Below, piece by piece: positions 14,084-30,903 of a stretch of 64,000 bases of DNA (positions within the stretch are counted from its first letter, which is position 1; each line of letters starts with the position of its first letter). The translations under genes were made by a program, and so were the position numbers. A model generated the notes under the pieces. It had not been told where the DNA came from. It ran no database searches and worked only from the letters and a program-made list of their open reading frames with translations. Source of the stretch: Elysia chlorotica (taxonomy: Eukaryota; Mollusca; Gastropoda; Plakobranchidae); NCBI GenBank assembly GCA_003991915.1, contig RQTK01000233.1, forward strand, positions 277,282 through 341,281, read 5' to 3'.

Positions 14084-15423
14084 CTTTTTCAGGAAAACTA
14101 TCTTTCTTCTCCCTACTTCGAATACCAATTTTCTGAATTGGTAAACTAGGACCAAAATATTTATATAAGTGGCTCCTACTAATGAGAAAGACAATTGACT
14201 CAAAACTGAGTAACAATGAAAATAAAGAAGTTGAATAATATCTGTTTGAGTCAATAGAAAAGACCACTGCCTTGATCATGATTATGAGATACGCACAAAC
14301 ATAAATAACCCAAAGACTGTCAGTCACACCTCTACTGCTCATCATAAAATGTAATTTTTTGTTACTAAACTCTCTCTCTTAACCTATCAAGTTCATACCT
14401 CATCTTGCAAACTAAAAAAAGGACATGTTTAAAAAATGTGTACTAGTACTACTGCCTAGTAGATATACATTTCAAGAATGTTGTGTTGTTCAACAATGTG
14501 TGAAAAGTTACTATGTACAATCTAGAATGAGTTCCAGAAAAAAAAAAGACAGTAAGAGAAAATGAATCACGAATTATTAAGAGAAAGAGTAAAAAGAGAG
14601 ATTTCTTATAACTGTTTCTTCAAGCAAGAGAAGAGTGAAAAATATCTTCAAGCTTGATCATTATCATTAAGTAATAAAATAAACAAATAATTTGCTGTTC
14701 ATGATATTCCTAATGGGATTGGACGGGGCTGGGGATACCATTTGTTTTAGTTTCTCTGCCATACATGCTGTTTCTCTATACAGAATCAATGTCATGAAAA
14801 CAAGTTTTCGAACACATGAATTTATGCTATGCACTGCAGGAGAGGAAAAAAAAACCAATAGGTGACAGAATTGGTAATGAAATTACAAAAGAAATTGATT
14901 GAAGACAATTAAGTAAAAATACACAAGCCAATCATGCATTGCAAAACGGCTGAGAACAATATTTTACAATCAAATGTTTAAATGTAGTATGTATTTGTGA
15001 TATGGATCATAAAGAAATAAAAAGTACTTGGCTTTTCTTTAGTATGTGTGAGTGCAGTAACATACTGAGTGCTTTTTTTGTTATATAGAAAAATGAATAT
15101 GGTATCACTGACTGCCACTCAGGGACTCTCCAAATCACCAACCCATACTGCAATAAAACTACGCTACTAGTTATCTGCGCACCGGTCCACATTTAACTGT
15201 GAACAAAAGGGGGAATCACCATAACACAAAGTCATTCCAACATTTTTCTTTAAATTGTCTTTTTTTTTTTTTATAAAATATTTTTTTTTTTTAATTGAAG
15301 GCCAAACTGTACACATCTCCTCTCTGGATGCGTCATCCAATTCAAGCCCCATCTTCAAAAGTGTTGTTTAGAAGCTGCCGTTTCCGTGAGGAGTGTCTTC
15401 CCCCCACATTCCGCCCCAACACT
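12766..15423 (-). other. Probable 3' UTR of UBALD
   Basis: Directly downstream of the UBALD stop codon on the minus strand. The region is U-rich on that strand (many A runs on the plus strand) and has no credible exon on either strand. An ATTAAA-type signal occurs on the minus strand near 12770 and is a possible polyadenylation signal. No AATAAA was found closer on the minus strand by eye. An (AG)n tract lies at about 14023-14080. The extent is inference. Confidence 0.4.
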
Positions 15424-18200
<2,777 letters not shown>

Positions 18201-20027
18201 AGGGGAGAGAAGTCACATCTTGCGGATCTAACTTGTAGGCTGTACTAGGACTAGGCTTCTAGATTATAAGATCGAAGTCTAGATCTTATTGTTAGATCTG
18301 TATATTGTACTATAACCAAAGTTTTAGGTTAGTGTGATACTTAATCAATACAGTATATATTTTTTATTCAATTGCACTGATATGTTGGTCACTAGATCTA
18401 GCAACTCCATACATCTAATCTAATCTAGATTAGATCATTAAAGTGCATTCATTCATGAAAATCAATCGAACGATGGACGTCGAAATAGATCTAGAATCTA
18501 GATTGTTGATTAGATCTAGGCCAACAATAAAATATCTATTATTCTTTTCTAGCATTTATTATCTTCTCGAAAGCTCTTGATAGATTTAGATTTTAAAAAG
18601 TATATGTGCCTGTCGGGTTGTTGTTCGTATCAAAAGGAAGATTCTGAAGAAGGAAGCTCCAACTGTCCAAGTCATTTAAACTTAAAGACAGGCAGTAGAA
18701 AAGGCAAACATCTACAGTCTTATAGAGACACACACAGCGGGCACAAATATTGAGTTGTCTTGACTACATATACGTTCTTGTTTGAGAAAAGCGATTAGAA
18801 TCTCTTATTTAGTCTATATATTCTCAACAGATTTCAGTCAGAATGATACTAGTCTTATAATAGTTATACAGTGGTGCCAATTTTCCGTAAATTAATGGAT
18901 TTTAGGTAAAAAAAAAACTACAAAAATCAAAGTTGGCAGGTCATTGTACAGTAAAAGTCTGTTATGATAGGCATTATCTTTTGTGATTCAATATGTTAGG
19001 CTATATATATGCCACTTTATGTGATGTTTAGTGGATGAATAATGATCCAGTTGGCACCGCTGTTGGGGTGCAAAGGCTAGTTAGATGAGGGCACTTAAAA
19101 TTAGTCCCAAGCCATTGATTTGGTACCCTTTATCTTGATCTGGGTATTATAGACCTTGGCCTATTTCTATTTTATTTTTTTTTATTTTGGACTTGAAAAT
19201 TTAGAATTGAGATTGTTTGCAAGCATTCAACTTATATGTAGACAATTTGATGAAAGAACAAAAACATAAGTGAACAATTTCTGGGATTTACATCATATCG
19301 AGTCCTTGGAAAAAAAACTTGAATTTCTGCCGATTTAACTGAAAAAAAAATTGAAACAATTAATTATGGGTAGGGTTTCGTTTGCAGTGATTGGAGATTG
19401 TCTTGATACTAAAATGTTTAAAGCTTAAGTAAAAGTCGCCCTGTTATATTGTTGTATAAGATTTAAAATGGTCTCAATCCAAGTCTAAGATTAAGAAGTA
19501 AAAATTGAAATTTCCATACTAAAAATGTCATGTTTTAAAGGGAACCCAGTAATAATATTCTATAATTTCATGAAATTGTTACTATCCAGATCTGTCTACA
19601 GACCTTTTTTTGTCGTCACTTATAATAATTCAGTCATCCTTCCTCAAAATTTTGTATCTGACAGCAATAAATTAAATTGCTAGTTATGTTATGTGAGCTC
19701 TTGCATTGGAGGATTTATAAACATTTTGTTGTTTTAAAAGTAACTAAATATTTCATTTTCAAACAAAAGCTCACAATCTATAGTTTGTTTATAATGTTTT
19801 GTGGTTTTTTTTCCTTCTCCCAAAACTACCTCATCTTCTAAAGTGTTTCCATCAAATTTTTTTTTCCTGTTCTCCAGATTCTAAAGTTATCAGCCAAGAA
19901 GAAAACAAAAACTATGAAGCAGCTGTTGGCATGACCAATATAGTGAAATTTTAACTTAAAGTGTATTTTTTAATTGAGTTTGGTTCTAAAAAGCTTGAAA
20001 CTTGTTGGTGATCTGAGTTCTGACAAT
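18201..20027 (+). other. MGRN1 5' noncoding region, UTR and probable 5' intron
   Basis: No coding exon is visible. A polypyrimidine-rich acceptor (TGTTCTCCAG ending 19878) lies upstream of the start exon, so the 5' UTR is probably spliced. In the coding frame, TAA and TGA codons lie upstream of the ATG at 20028 and no upstream in-frame ATG intervenes. The stretch 18250-18560 is dense in AGATCT and TCTAGA hexamers. Confidence 0.45.
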
Positions 20028-20118
20028 ATGGGAGCTCTCTTGACAAGAAATAGAAATGGCCAAGATGAAGTGACTGATGTGTCAACACAGAGTGCCTACA
20101 GGTTTCCACCCAAAACAG
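20028..20118 (+). CDS. MGRN1: MGRN1 coding exon 1
   Basis: Start ATG of MGALLTRNRNG; ends inside the Gly codon after SAYRFPPKT; donor GTACAT. Confidence 0.93.
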
Positions 20119-23100
20119 GTACATTCTTCTTAAATTATGTATACTCTATCATAATGGTAAGTGCGTCACTGTTTCTTGTATGCATTGTTTAGTTAAGTAT
20201 GTTTTGGGACATATGATGGCTATGTTTAATTATATAAACTTTAACCACTTTATTGAAAAAAATTAATTTCCGTCAGATATTAAGGAAAATTTTGCATTTA
20301 CTAGACAAGAACAAAAGAAATAAAAATCAAGTCAATTGCGGAGGTTTCAAGTTGATGTGGGTTTGACTTGACTAAATCTTTACTATTGAACTTTGTAAAT
20401 TCATCAGACTGAAACCTATGAAATACATTTTTAAGTAAGCGAGTGTGGTATTATGGTAATTTATGAAAACTTTCAATTATGTTTTTATTTAACCCTTTGA
20501 AACTGTTAATAAAAGGTACTTTTCAACCCTAGCTGTTGCACACTATCATTTATGATGAATTTTTATCCGTGCAAGCTTCATGTTTTCCAAACTCTTTTCC
20601 TCTCTTCCAGGAAGTTACTTTGGAACGCATTTTATTATGGGAGGGGAACGCTTTGAGTCGCCTCAGCCAGGGGAATATCTTTTTGGAGACAGTGATGAGC
20701 TCAACTTTTTAGGGAACAAACCTGTGCCGGTATGGTCAAGAAGCAAATTTGATTTTCTGTCTTTAACAGTCTTCAAAATAATTAGCAGACATAAAAGAAT
20801 GACTGTTTTTAAAAAAAGTTTATGGAAAATGAAAGCATAATTTGTAAGTTTTGAAGGAATAAAACTGAAAACTAGGGAGACCAACTGCAGGTGGTAGTTG
20901 AGAAAATTTTATTAAATCAAATCAACTTAGACACATTTTATTTTACAAGTTTTCTGTGTAACCAGAGTTACGCTGCCTAAATGTGAATTCTCACTCCTAG
21001 TAGGTTGTTAAATAACTTTTTTGTATTCTATTTACCCAATTTATACTTTTTTTATTCTCTTTCCCAGTTTCCATATCCTGTTCCATCTGGCAATGAGCCC
21101 ACCAAGACACTAAAGAGTCTGGTCTACATCAGGAAAGATTCTCTTCGTTTGGTGAAGTAAGTTTGGGATTGATTTTACTTTGTATGTGCTGGATAGATGA
21201 ATGTTGATTCTTATCCCCCAATTCTCATTCATATTAAAATTATCATGAAACGTTGAATCTGCTAAAGAGAATACAAACATTGAAACAGTTATTGTTCCAA
21301 TGCATTCTAGAATTTCTGAATGTATTCCTCATTTTAAGATATTTTACATTCCTTTTAAAATGTCTTGGATTATTTTACATATGACATTTGTAAGTCAATA
21401 TGTGCTGATTTAAGACTTTTTGCTCAAAGGAGCAAAAATATGTCTTTTTTTAAAATTTGTTTTATAACGTAAGTGTATATATTTTTTTTGTATTACTTTT
21501 AAAAATAAATTGTAGTATATAAAGAAGAAATGATTTCCAGAGCTTAATCCGCCCATGTTTCAGGGCTCCAGTGGCAGACAAAGTTACTATGGAGGGAAGT
21601 GTGGAGGGCTGTTTGAGCACCCTGTACAATGTTGAGTTCATTTTTGACTCAGATGTTAAGTGCGCCATTCGAATTCACTATTTCTGTGCAGAGGAGATTG
21701 TGAATGGACAAGTTATGTGAGTACCATTATATGACCTTTTTTGAAGCTGTGTGTTTATGGGTCACCCACTCTACGTTTTAAAAAAAATGTATGCAAGCTT
21801 CTGTTGTGTTAACTGAAATCTTTCTCATGCTCTAGTTCACTGACATCCCATATTGAAAAAATAAAACGTGCTGATATGGTTAACACCTCCCGCTTAAGCA
21901 AGTTAATTGTTGTTGTTGTTGTTGTTGTTGTTATTAGTCCAGTAGCCTCTGAGCTTGCGCTCTTTTGCCTAGGGCCATGAAGAAAAAGGCAGCAGTTCTC
22001 TGTAGCTGTGCTGAGGTGGAATATAAAGCCGTTTGTAGGTCAGGTCTCATAGGGAGGAAATGTTGTCTTTGTTGGCTAAGATTGGGGCATTGGAACAGTG
22101 TGTGTTCCACGGTCTCCAAACTGTCATCACACAAAGGACAAAGTGGTGTGTGTTCTGCGTTGAATCTGTTCAGGTGAAAGTTGAGGGGGATGTGTTGCGT
22201 TCTCAGGCGAAAAATAGCACATTGCTCTTTCCTCTGAAGAAGGTATATAGGATCATGAAGTTTAACTGTATTTTGGTACTTGTACACAATTCTACCGGTT
22301 GTCCCCCTTGCCCACTGGTTCATCCATTCTTCTTTAAAATTTTGACGGATAATTCTTTTAGCTGTTTGGTAGGTTGTTTTTACTAGCGGTTGTTCTTGCA
22401 TAGCCCCTTTTTTCGCAAGTCTATCAGCCTTTTCGTTTCCTGGTAGATTGATATGGCTTGGGATCCACTGACAAACAAGCGTGATGGGGTGTTTATTGAG
22501 AATGCTCTTAATTTCTAGAAGTATGTCAAGTGTTTCTGAAGAGTTTTGTGTAGTTTCCAGGGATTCTAGGGCCGCTTTTGAGTCTGTGAAAAGAACTGTA
22601 TGTGTTGCCAGGGATGGATTTCTTTGAAAGGTTTCATTTAAAGTGAGTAGGGCTGCTTGTATGCCCTTAAGTTCTGCCTCATAGTTAGAGCATGTTTCGC
22701 CGCAGGCAGAATAAAGCTCTTTGGAACTTCCATCTGGGAAACACATCAATACACCGTATCCAGCATTTACAGTCGCTTTGAAGGCAGACCCATCTGTGTA
22801 AATGTGGATCCAATCTTGAGGGTAGCTGTCAATAGTTCTCTCAGCTGTTCTTTTTAGTTCATATAGATCTGTTTGCTTGGTAACATTTTCGTCTATTAGA
22901 TTAAGTTTTATTTCTGGGCATAGAAGTGGTATGTGAGGTGGTATTTTCATCACTCTTTCTGTTAGGGCTCTTGTTTCAGGAAGATGGCATTTCTTTCTTA
23001 ATTCTTGTGTCTTGTGCAAAATAGATTGGTGTTTAAGCCTGCTTTTCCCTTTCCAGTTTTCAACAAGTTTTTTTGTTGCATTATTATTTGGCAGTCTAAG

Positions 23101-26100
23101 ACATCTCTCCGTGAGTTCTAATGCTGCCTTTTCTCTGCGTAAACTCAGGGGTTCAAGGTTGACTTGAAACAACATACAAACAAAAATTCTTATCAGACTA
23201 AGCTGCTATATATACTCTGTTTTCAGCACTGTTCTGTGTGGACAGTTAAGCTATAGTTAATATAAACACCTCAATACTTGACACATATTTGACCTCACCA
23301 AAACTGTTTTACATTAATTACAGTATCTGGCATTTAAATAAATTGTATACTCATTATTACTTAAGAAATCTTCAGTTCCTATTAAGATATTTTCTATTTA
23401 ATTACCTTAGTTTGTAATCTAATCAAATTTAATTCATAAACTTTGTTATCTGTTCATCTCTGTCAATTCCGTAGTTCTTTTTTTTTATTTTTTATTTATT
23501 TAATAAGTCAGGATTACATTACAAGAGTGAACAAGGCTTGCCAATATATAACTTCTGATGTTGATGATTCAATTTCATTATTAACTTTACAATGTTAAAT
23601 AATTACACTGATCACAAAAAATGTGATTACATTTTTTTTTACAGATTGTTAAAGCAGTTTCTGGATTCAAGAAAAAAAAAAATCACTATGCTCTATGAAT
23701 TTACTATTATAACCACTCCCCCACCCCCTCCCTCTGCAATAGTTATCACCCAAGGGATTCGGCAATGAGCTCAGAAGTTTTCCATTACAAGCGTGGGGCA
23801 GGGCAAAGTTTCAACCAACCCAGCCACACCCTGGACCCCAGCAAGCATCCAGATGATGAGGTTGGTTCTCTAGGATTAGGACTGGGTCTCTGTAAGTGTA
23901 AGGAATGAATATTTTTGCTGTTGACAATTCACACAAAAAATCCACTCGATTTACCTCTAGAATAATAGTCAAACCAAAAGGAGAACATTGCAAAAATATC
24001 TCAGTGTATCATAATGTTGAATGCACTGATGTGTCAGTAAGTATAATACATATAATAATAATGATAATATGCGACTTCCTAAAACAGAAAGTTATGCCTA
24101 GTGCTAAATTCTCTTTAACCATTTTCTCATTGGAAATATCACTCAATCTTTGGCTGTGACACTTTCTTTGATGTTGGGACTTAAATTCATAAGTATAAGG
24201 AAAACAGAAATGACATTAACATTAATAGGTGGCTTGTTCATCTCTACATATAAAACCTATTCAAAAGTCTTTTTTTTTTTTAAAATTTGCATCCTCGTTA
24301 GAAGAGCAAACATTTCTTTTGCAACATGTAATCGTGAACAAACCAAGATGGCTACATTTATATATTCTCATCATTTTATCAATGTTTTCATTGTTTTACT
24401 AAAATGGGCAACTTACTCAGAATTTCTTAGAATCTAGCTCTGGGTGAGTTTAAAATCATAATATAAATGATACCAAAGACTCTGATGTATGCATATTTGA
24501 TGTAGCTGAATGTTAATTTTGTCTCAAAGATTGCCGTGGCAGATCCTTTTATAAAGTTTTAATCGTAAAAAATAAGTTTTTAATGACCATTGATAAACTG
24601 TATCATTTGAACATAAATTAAAAAGTCTTGTCATAGTTGTGTTTGTATTTTATCAATCCACAGTGGCAGTACAGTTTTGACAAAGAACTTTACCCTATAG
24701 CAATTTATTGCGTTGCTGAGGAAGAAGGTGAGAATTTGATGAATCAAGTTTGTGTTGTTCTTTTTCATGTTTTGATTTTGTTTATTGTATCGTGTATCTA
24801 AAAAAAGCATTATTTACTTAGAACTATTTACTTCTATTTATGTAATCCAGCACCTGTTTTTGTTTATAAATATCTATTTTTGGAGATTCTATAATTTTTC
24901 TGGAGATAAACTTTGTGAAACAAATCAAACTGTCTGTTGAAAAGATTTGGCATTATCGTTTTGTGAATTTGCTGTAAATAAACCACAATGCTTATTCACG
25001 AGTCCAATTTGATGCCTCTAAGCTTTAATTTTTTTATCACATGTCATATCAAATTTGTCTTGAACATGTTAAACCTGCTCAGAGTCATGTCGCTGTTTGG
25101 TGCCAAATTGCATTCTCTAACCTAAAAAAGTGTTCTAGTGATCTGCCTCTTTAGGTAATACTATGTATATACAGGTACATGGTTAATGCATTTAATTGGC
25201 ATTTAATAGATTATGTAAGGCTAGAAGACGAGACCAGGTGGTATTCGACCATGTCCGACTTGGGCATTTTCATCTTACCCACACCCTCCTATTGAGAGGT
25301 GAAGAGCCTCCACAGTGTCATACCTGCAACTGTCAATTATCCATGTCACATTTTGGATGACTGTCCGCTTTTTCACCTGGAAAGAAATCGGCATCTGGCT
25401 TCCAAACCATTAGATAGCACATTTACTTATGTTAGTACTAAACGACATTGGTCTGTATAATAAAATTTAATGTGTATGCTTTTACCAGCCAGAGAGATAA
25501 AGGAGTCACCGTTGCTAATAGTATAAAGTATAAAGTGTCTTAGGATATCATAGGCACAATATAGCCATTACTCTGCTCACATGCCTTAGATTTAAAAGAC
25601 AAACTTGACCACTCACCGATAAATTAAAAGACATTAGCTTAGAAAATTTAGATCAAACCTCTAATGTTATCATTTTACGCCAGAACAATATGGGCACGCC
25701 CACATCACATATGCCGTGATAGAGAAAAGTCAGGAGGGGAGCTACACCATCAAGCCCCTCAAACAGAAGCAGGTGGTGGACGGTCTGTGCTACCTCCTCC
25801 AGGAGATCTACGGCATTGAGAATAAAAACATGGAGAGGCTGAAGGTGAGTTTTGTTCAGATTTATACATTGTCATGTCATATGTTATTGCATTGTAATGG
25901 TTAAAACGCTTCAACATGTTTCTTATTAAATCCTGTTAACTCTTTAACGGTTTATTTTTTAGCATGTTTTGACAGGGTTTCCTCCCTTGACCAAAATAAA
26001 ATACCAGGTGAATTTTTCTCAAATGCCTATAAAAGTTTTGTGTTTATTGAACAATTCCCAGGATGTTGGCCCAGTTGATGTGCGAAACCAACTATATTTG

Positions 26101-29100
26101 TTTCATACATTCTTTTGTTTTAAAACAAATTGTCTTGTTGTTCCCAGGATGTGGACCCGGACGACGAGGTAGAGGACAGTGGCGCCGAGTGTGTCATCTG
26201 TATGTCTGACATGCGCGACACGCTGATCCTGCCGTGCCGACACTTGTGCCTGTGTAGCAGCTGTGCCGACTCCCTGCGCTACCAAGCCAGCATGTGCCCC
26301 ATCTGCCGCGTTAAGTTCAGGGCGCTGCTGCAGATACGCGCCATGCGCAAGAAAGTGGCCCCCCTGTCCACAAATACCCCACACGTATGTATGGATACAT
26401 GATGATACTGACAAATGTCGCCTTTTTAACCTTTACTGCAGCATAAGGGATTTTTCTCTACTTTTGAGATCAATACTAAGTTTCTTTATTTCTGCTTCAA
26501 AATGGACACACCTTTTAATACTAAAACCTATAAGTGCATTTTTAATTTGAATGTTTAGTTAGATATTTTTCACTTATGCCATAATTGTAGCACAGTGTTA
26601 ATATAAGAATATCATGTATGAGCTAGTGGAATGGTGTATCTCGTTTTTTCTCCAGTAGTTTTAAGATAATTTGAAATATAACAATCTAGTGTTTGTAGCA
26701 CAAGTGCTACCATTGTTTTTCTCTAGTGAATTAAAAAGCCAAGGCTCCTCACAATGTGATAGATATTTATCTAAAAAACATACTGATAGGTTAATATCTA
26801 AAAGACTCAAAATGCTTAAATACCTTTCAAATCAGCTGGAAAGCTATAGAATTGCAATTGCTCTACGACACTGACCATTTTATAAATTGCAATTGCTCTA
26901 CGACACTGACACTTTTATAGATGGTAGATACTTAGAAAATCACTTTTTGCATGACTCAAAAGGGATTTGATCATTTCCAACCTGGAATTGCAGATATGAC
27001 CTGATATTAGAATTACTTTTTATATAATGTAAGCATTTAAACAGAGCATACTTTTTTATTATGGACCTAGCAATACGAACCGACACATCAATTACAATTT
27101 TTGTTAGTTTTGCGATAAGATGCAGCAACAACTTTTCTGGTCAATTCCTTAAAATGTTTGAAATGGTTTGACTTCTAATAAAACCATGAAGTTTTAGTTC
27201 TCATTTCGCTTGTTTATTGTTTCAGAGATGATCATGAACAGACTCTTATCAAAGATGAGACTATAAGATCAGACTAAGACTCCTCTTGGGACAGTTGGTT
27301 CTCCCTCAAGGCGGTCCGATGCTTCGGTAGAGAGACTAGCTTCGACTCAACGGACAGGTGGTGCCCCCCATCAGTGGTGAAGGTGCGTAAAACATCATCC
27401 TGGGACAGTCCTGTAATTCTAGTGATGCCAAGTTTCCGTAATATTACATAGTTTCAGTAAAAAGAAAAGTTGTCAGTTTCAAAGTTTGGTAAATCTAGAA
27501 GTGTAACATGGGTTCATTTGTGATTCAGTGCTTTGAAGCTTTATGTGGAAATTTCAGAGGAAAAAAAAACAACAACATCTAGTTGGCGTCATTGTACAGT
27601 GGAAACTTCACAAAATGAAGTCTCATAAACAGAATTTTGCAAGAGAATAGGTTATTTTTGTCTTTATGACTCTATTTAAATCAGACTTATAATTCAAAGT
27701 TTGTCTGATGTGATTCTCTTAATTCGAAGCTCACACCATCAATAGGCACTACAAAAGTACTACATGTCAAGCAGAATTCAATGCTCATTGCTGCCTAAGA
27801 CATGCCTTTCAAAGAAATGGGGTTAGGAGAAGGTTGCTATAGAAATAAAACAATCGGGCAATATCATAAGCGCCGTTTTTCAAAAGTAGTGAAGTCCTGA
27901 CTACGAATTTTAACACTTTTGTGGTTCAGGTATGTCCCCTTCTGTAATTCGAATTCTCTTATTTTGAAGTATAGGTGGATTCCCAATGAAGTCTATTTAT
28001 GAGGTTTCCAACGCAGTTCACCTTAAAACAATTTAAAATAGAATCTCATCTAAGCAATTAAAAAAAAAAGTGGTAATCACAGGATTTTAGTTTCAGGATG
28101 TCATTCACAATTTGCAGGAATATGAAGTATATAAACAGATAATTCTGTTAGAATAGTCATGAGATATATAGTTCAGCATTGTAATCGTGCAAAGAGGAAT
28201 TAAAACTGTAACTTTAGGATGTGTTTTGAACTTTTGAATTAATATAGCACAAAGCGTATTTTACTCAGTGTGTCTATGAATTTTTTCAGGTGTTCACCTT
28301 CAAATATCTGGACCACCGGCAGTATTCACTGTCGAAAAGAAAGGACAAAAAGAAACAAAGTAAGTTGGAAAAAATTGTTCTTTGTTTAATTTTTTTGCCC
28401 AGCAAATGTTGCCATTGTATGCATTAAAGCCTGTGAATTTTGATCTCTCAAGGTTAGAAGAATTCAGTCAATTTTTGTTAAATATCAAGATGTGAAAACA
28501 AGCTACACCAGGAAATTATGACTCTCTTAACAGCTGAAATGATTTTCATCAAATTTTATATCTTTATAACTACTTTTTTTTCTTTCTTAAAAAAAAAACA
28601 TCACTGATGCAGAGTTACAGGATTAGGCCCTATTGAGTACCAGAAAGAGATGGATACAGACAAAGAGAGCAGTAAAGGGGGCACTTTGGAAAAAAAGAAA
28701 GATAAAGACAAGGTTGGTAAAATAACCTGGGATTCCCTTGCTCATTTATGACTTTGTAATTTAAAATTTTTTACATGTGTTTAAAAAAAATTAAGTCCGT
28801 AGTTAATTCCATTTGTATCATTGTTTACCTGTGACTTTGACTTTACAAAGTGGGTCCCTGTTGCAGGTCAATTGTTGAATAATTATTATTCACATAGACT
28901 CGGACTTACTTTATTAATAAAACCCTGTCTGAGGGTTACGAATACAAACTCAACAAAGTTTAGATCTAAATCAGTACTTGAAAATATATCTAGATCTATA
29001 ATCGATCCAAACATCAACAAAATAAAAAATTCACTGCGGCAAGATGTTATAACATGACCAGAAGTATGAACACTCCTCTCTCTACAAAAAACATTCATTG

Positions 29101-30860
29101 TTCTCGCACTCTACTACACTCTGCTGCTATATAGACAAGACACAGATCGAGAGCTCTCTAGACCTTCCTAGCTCATCCAAGAACATCAGAGTACTTTCGA
29201 GAAAAGTGTGGCTTCTAGCTTACATAACTATTCACAAACACTACTTACCCCCAGTCTTCTCAATCAAAATTAGCTGAGTAGTTTCTAGAACCTACTAAGT
29301 AGATCTAGACCCCGAGCCCGTAACAGCTGATTTGGTGAACACTACTCACTATTTCTAGAATGGCAGCATACGCGTAAAATATGTCACATTACCTGTAAGT
29401 TTTATATATTATATATTTAATGACAATGAAAAATTTTATTGTGTTTGAAAATTTCAGCAAGGTGTCAATGAGTTTTGCCTAAGGTTTTTTCTTTAATTTT
29501 TTTTTACAGTCATTTTGTTTGTGTCATAATTACCTATAAATGTTGTATATCAATATTAATAGTAAATGGCTATGAAGGACTTTATTTATGTTTTAAAATT
29601 TTAGCAAGATATCCATAATTTTTACCTTTCTTTCTTTCTTTCATTTTTTTTTCTCATGTTAAGATGTAATGAATTGTGTTTTCCAGCCTATGCTGGACAC
29701 CACAGATGTGACATCAACGGAGGCCGTCTCGGATGTCACACCAGAAGAGATTGTCCCTCGGCCTGAGTTCACAGAGAGGAGTCGGTCACCGCCCAAAGCA
29801 ACTGTGGTTACTGTCCGGTAGGTAGACATGCCTTCCACGCCTGCAGTTTATTTTAATGCTTATTGTAATACACCCATCCGCCACCTAAGCTTGGGGGACA
29901 AACTGGCGCACGAGGTAGAGTGTTGGTCCCCTAAGCCGAAGGTCTGCTGTTCGAAACCCACAATTGGTCAACATGTATTTGTCTGATTTTTGGTTGAGTC
30001 AGTGACAGTATAACATTGGCTGAGACAAGAGTTCAGGTATCTGTACTAGCACTCTAAGGTCAGAGTAAATCACCCACATAATACTTGCCATGATATACTG
30101 TGGACATGGCATAAGGCAATGCATCTGAAGGAATTTTTTTTTTTTTTTTTTAAATAAGATTCTAAAAAAGAAAAAAAAAAGTAATCATTGGCTGTAGATA
30201 GTGAAGCTCTTCTTAGTGTAATGTCTTCTAGGTTCAATCAAGTCTTGTACAGTGATATGACCCCAGATCGAGATACCTAGAACTTGGTCGCTCATCATAT
30301 ATTATACTGACACCTATTCAATCACTCAGGGAGAAAACCACGAACTAGCTGCACACTAAGCAGGTGCTCTACCACAGCCCTACTACAATACCCATTAACT
30401 GGATTTTTATTTTCTTGGGGCGTCCTTTCATAAATTCTTATTACAGTGCTATTATATTTTTCTGTAAGTCGAAGTTTTCAAGTATGTCCCCTGTTTATTG
30501 GTTGCGTCAGTATTGACTGTGCTTCTTATTTTCCAAGGACACTTCATGGTTATCAACATGGTCTACGTTTTGTTCCTCTTGATCAGGTGCTCCCCTGATG
30601 GTAAGATGATCACAGAGACGAAGATTTCTCCTATAAGGGAAACAGAACTTGCGCCAGCATCAACAAACAGGAGACTGCATGAAGTAAGACCCCAAGGCTT
30701 TTCAACCCCCGATTCTCTTCAGCAGCTTGATGATACATTTGTATTCATTTTTAAAATGATCAAGAAATTTGATAAATGTCTAAGTTTTTGTGTTCTTTCT
30801 CATTGCCTTAGATTGTTACAGTTTCTTTAATTCTCATCTATTATTATGATTATTATTATG

Positions 30861-30903
<43 letters not shown>

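Larger units (their letters stand above)
21908..23195 (-). mobile_element. 5'-truncated non-LTR retrotransposon (I/Jockey-like, RNase H bearing) in MGRN1 intron 4
   Basis: It lies antisense to MGRN1 and keeps the C-terminal part of an ORF2-type polyprotein, a stop codon and a CAA-type tail. The frame is closed upstream by a TAG at 23206-23208, close to the probable 5' truncation point. No clear target-site duplication was found by eye: the tail flank reads 'gcttaagcaag' and the 5' flank has no exact match. Confidence 0.85.

Noticed and set aside
13884..14345. 153-codon minus-strand ORF with a Ser-Leu run
   Set aside because: The core is an (AG)n tract read on the other strand. It lies in the presumed UBALD 3' UTR and shows no recognised motif.
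21965..22386. Plus-strand ORFs of 70 and 108 codons within MGRN1 intron 4
   Set aside because: They are complements of the LINE RNase H reading frame and have no independent support.
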